From Bacillota bacterium (lineage in GTDB: Bacteria; Bacillota_A; Clostridia; DSM-8532): a DNA stretch of 7,110 nt. Shown piece by piece: positions 5,811-7,110 of the stretch. How positions within the stretch are numbered: the stretch's first letter is position 1; every line of letters starts with the position of its first letter. The DNA lies in assembly GCA_023424865.1 (NCBI GenBank), contig JAFADM010000232.1:1-7110 (forward strand). The letters run 5' to 3'. The notes under the pieces are model-generated. The model made no database searches. It was not told the origin of the DNA and saw only the letters and a program-made list of their open reading frames with translations. Both the position numbers and the translations under genes were made by a program.

Positions 5811-6713
5811 ATGGCTGAAAACCGTTTATTTCAGATGGTCTACCTATTAATGGAAAAGGGCAGCTTAACCGCTCCCCAACTGGCAAAGCACTTTGAGGTA
5901 TCGGTACGGACTATCTATAGAGATATTGACATCCTAAGCGGAGCCGGTATCCCGGTCTACACCTCCCAGGGCAAGGGCGGAGGCATTTTTATTCAAAAGA
6001 GCTTTGTTCTGAACAGAGCCCTTCTCTCCGAGAAGGAGCAGCTGCATCTGATAATGGCTCTCGAGGGCATTCGTATTGCGGACGCCCAACAAACCGGAAC
6101 CCTTGTGTCCAAGATTCGGAGCCTTTTTCAAAAGTATGAACCCGGCTGGATAGAGGTGGACTTCTCTGATTGGGCAAGAGCAGAGGATAAGGTAACCGTT
6201 TTTGACAGGCTCAAAGCCGCCATCCTCCAGAATAAAAGCGTCTCCTTTATTTACTTCAGCGGTAAGAGAGAAGCCGTGCGGCGGGTGGTTGAACCTCTTA
6301 AGCTGGTGTTTAAAAGCCGGGCCTGGTTTGTTTACGGCTATTGCCTTTTACGGGAGGATTACCGGCTCTTTAAGCTGACACGTATTAGGGCGCTGGAAAT
6401 AATGGAGAAAAGGGCATACCGTCCGGTGCCTTCTCAAATATTCAAGCAACCTGAGACATATAACCCTGAGGTTGTGGCTCTTACTTTGAAATTTGACAGA
6501 GATGTACTCTACAGGGTATTTGATGAATTCCCCTCCCATGTTATTGAAGAAACTGGCGACGGTGTTCTGGTGAAAATTGCCCTACCCTATAATGAGGGAC
6601 TTCTGAGCTTCATTATTTCCTTTGGCGATAAGGCTGAAATACTGGAACCTCTGGCGCTGAGAGATGAATTGCTCATTTACTGCGAAAAGATTCAAGGTAA
6701 ATATAAAACCTGA
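5811..6713 (+). CDS. YafY/DeoR-like transcriptional regulator with HTH and WYL domains
   Basis: This is a 300-residue DNA-binding regulator. Residues about 4-58 form a winged helix-turn-helix: LTAPQLAKHFEVSVRTIYRD (19-38) is typical of the HTH_11 family, followed by the wing QGKGGGIFI (53-61). Residues about 133-205 are a WYL domain with the usual FIYFSGKRE and VEPLKLVFKSRAWFVYGYC (160-178). Here the signature tripeptide is WFV (172-174). A C-terminal WCX-like region runs from about 222 to 295. WYL domains often bind small ligands or nucleic acid; the effector here is unknown. The protein is the best candidate to bind the dyads at 5683-5741 and 6707-6729. It is divergent from the amidohydrolase operon and 84 bases upstream of the BtrH-like gene on the same strand. 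If the ATG at 5757 were used, 18 residues would be added; the ribosome-binding site favours the shorter form. Confidence 0.92.
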   Translation: MAENRLFQMVYLLMEKGSLTAPQLAKHFEVSVRTIYRDIDILSGAGIPVYTSQGKGGGIFIQKSFVLNRALLSEKEQLHLIMALEGIRIADAQQTGTLVSKIRSLFQKYEPGWIEVDFSDWARAEDKVTVFDRLKAAILQNKSVSFIYFSGKREAVRRVVEPLKLVFKSRAWFVYGYCLLREDYRLFKLTRIRALEIMEKRAYRPVPSQIFKQPETYNPEVVALTLKFDRDVLYRVFDEFPSHVIEETGDGVLVKIALPYNEGLLSFIISFGDKAEILEPLALRDELLIYCEKIQGKYKT

Positions 6714-6729
6714 CACAGGAGGTCAGGTT
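6707..6729 (+). promoter_or_regulatory. Candidate operator 3: perfect AACCTGAC-N7-GTCAGGTT dyad upstream of the BtrH-like gene
   Basis: Eight-base arms at 6707-6714 and 6722-6729 are perfect inverted repeats around a 7-base spacer. The left arm includes the TGA stop of the WYL gene (6711-6713). The arm sequence and spacer length equal those of the site at 5683. In RNA it could form an 8-bp hairpin, but the bases that follow (ATTCACGG) are not a T-run, so a terminator is unlikely. A protein-binding site is the better reading. Confidence 0.6.
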
Positions 6730-6743
6730 ATTCACGGTACAAT
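6710..6743 (+). promoter_or_regulatory. Candidate promoter of the BtrH-like gene
   Basis: TACAAT (6738-6743) matches the -10 consensus at five of six positions. CTGACA (6710-6715), five of six to the -35 consensus, is 22 bases upstream. The layout parallels the WYL promoter, where CTGACA and TATAAT are 21 bases apart. The start would be near 6750, leaving a leader of about 48 bases. The gene may also be read through from the WYL gene. Confidence 0.45.
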
Positions 6744-6797
6744 GCCGGTAAGAACGAGTAAAAAATCCGTCAGGAGATAAAAAGGAGAGATTTTAAC

Positions 6798-7110
6798 ATG
6801 GAACAGCATGCCGTAAAAATAATTGAAGGCTTTGAGCCTCAGGGAGGAAAGCATTGCATCACAAATTCTTTGAAACAGATTTTTAATTACTACAATTACC
6901 CCCTTTCCGAGGAAATGCTCTTTGGATTGGGTGAGGGCCTGGATTTTGCTTATATCGGACTTGCCGATGCGCCTATGATTACAGGCCGGGTTAACGTGAT
7001 GGCCTTTGAACAAGTCCTGGCCCAGCGGCTGGGAATTAAAATGAAAATCCGTAAAAGCCCGGATAATCAAGCTGTATTTCAGCTGGCGAAAAAGTGCATT
7101 GACCAAGGTC
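6798..7110 (+). CDS. BtrH-N-domain protein, N-terminal part (cut by window end)
   Basis: Only the first 104 codons are present; the frame is still open at the edge. The start ATG has AAAGGAG (6781-6787) ten bases before it. The sequence GFEPQGGKHCITNSLKQIF (11-29), then GLGEGLDF (43-50) and APMITGR (58-64), resembles the N-terminal domain of butirosin biosynthesis protein BtrH. BtrH transfers an acyl side chain from a carrier protein to an aminoglycoside. The domain is thought to be related to papain-like cysteine peptidases, and Cys20 in KHC is the likely nucleophile. Many relatives in Firmicutes lie outside antibiotic clusters and have no known role, often with a following DUF4872 region. 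No signal peptide is visible. It follows the WYL gene by 84 bases and has its own dyad and -10 element, so WYL control is likely. The family match rests on recognised motifs; the substrate is unknown. Confidence 0.8.
   Translation, partial: MEQHAVKIIEGFEPQGGKHCITNSLKQIFNYYNYPLSEEMLFGLGEGLDFAYIGLADAPMITGRVNVMAFEQVLAQRLGIKMKIRKSPDNQAVFQLAKKCIDQG

Noticed and set aside
6707..6732. Hairpin after the WYL stop codon as a Rho-independent terminator
   Set aside because: The 8-bp stem is followed by ATTCACGG, not a T-run. The matching copy upstream of the WYL gene points to a DNA operator instead.
6732..7106. A 124-codon minus-strand open frame at the right end
   Set aside because: The plus strand here encodes the BtrH-N motifs with a good ribosome-binding site. 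The minus-strand frame is its shadow.

Overview
The window looks like a chromosomal segment of a Gram-positive anaerobe of the Firmicutes, probably class Clostridia. The evidence is strong AGGAGG-type ribosome-binding sites, promoters with TGnTATAAT-like extended -10 elements, moderate base composition, tightly packed or overlapping genes, and protein types (M32 carboxypeptidase, a TsaB-RimI fusion, a YafY/WYL regulator, a BtrH-like protein) that fit this group. No species can be named from the sequence alone. I see no mobile element, CRISPR array, tRNA or rRNA.

Layout. Positions 1-319 hold no gene I can defend. A Rho-independent terminator (about 319-345, minus strand) closes a leftward M32 carboxypeptidase gene (360-1856), which seems to have its own extended -10 promoter. 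To its right is a leftward operon, listed in transcription order: a COG1228-type amidohydrolase (4380-5561), tsaE (3880-4326), a tsaB-rimI fusion (2735-3886) and a HhH-GPD glycosylase-like protein (1968-2738). The last three overlap by 7 and 4 bases, so translation is probably coupled. The operon starts from a promoter with a perfect TGC-TATAAT at 5606-5614. Divergently, on the plus strand, lie a WYL-domain transcription factor (5811-6713) and the first 104 codons of a BtrH-N-domain protein (6798 to the window edge).

How the genes fit together. TsaE and TsaB are accessory subunits for threonylcarbamoyl-adenosine (t6A) formation at position 37 of ANN-decoding tRNAs; the TsaD and TsaC/Sua5 partners are not in this window. 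The RimI half acetylates protein N-termini. The glycosylase-like gene shares the transcript, but nothing here ties it to t6A. The amidohydrolase and the carboxypeptidase are catabolic hydrolases.

The most notable unexplained structure is regulatory. The same dyad, AACCTGAC-N7-GTCAGGTT, occurs just upstream of a -10 element both in front of the WYL gene (with a degenerate right arm) and in front of the BtrH-like gene (perfect). A second dyad, GGTACcGTA-N5-TACcGTACC, lies on the predicted WYL transcription start. This suggests a self-regulated WYL/BtrH-like module of unknown function. Three start codons (amidohydrolase, tsaE, WYL) and that of the glycosylase-like gene are placed downstream of the longest possible start, on ribosome-binding-site, promoter or overlap evidence.
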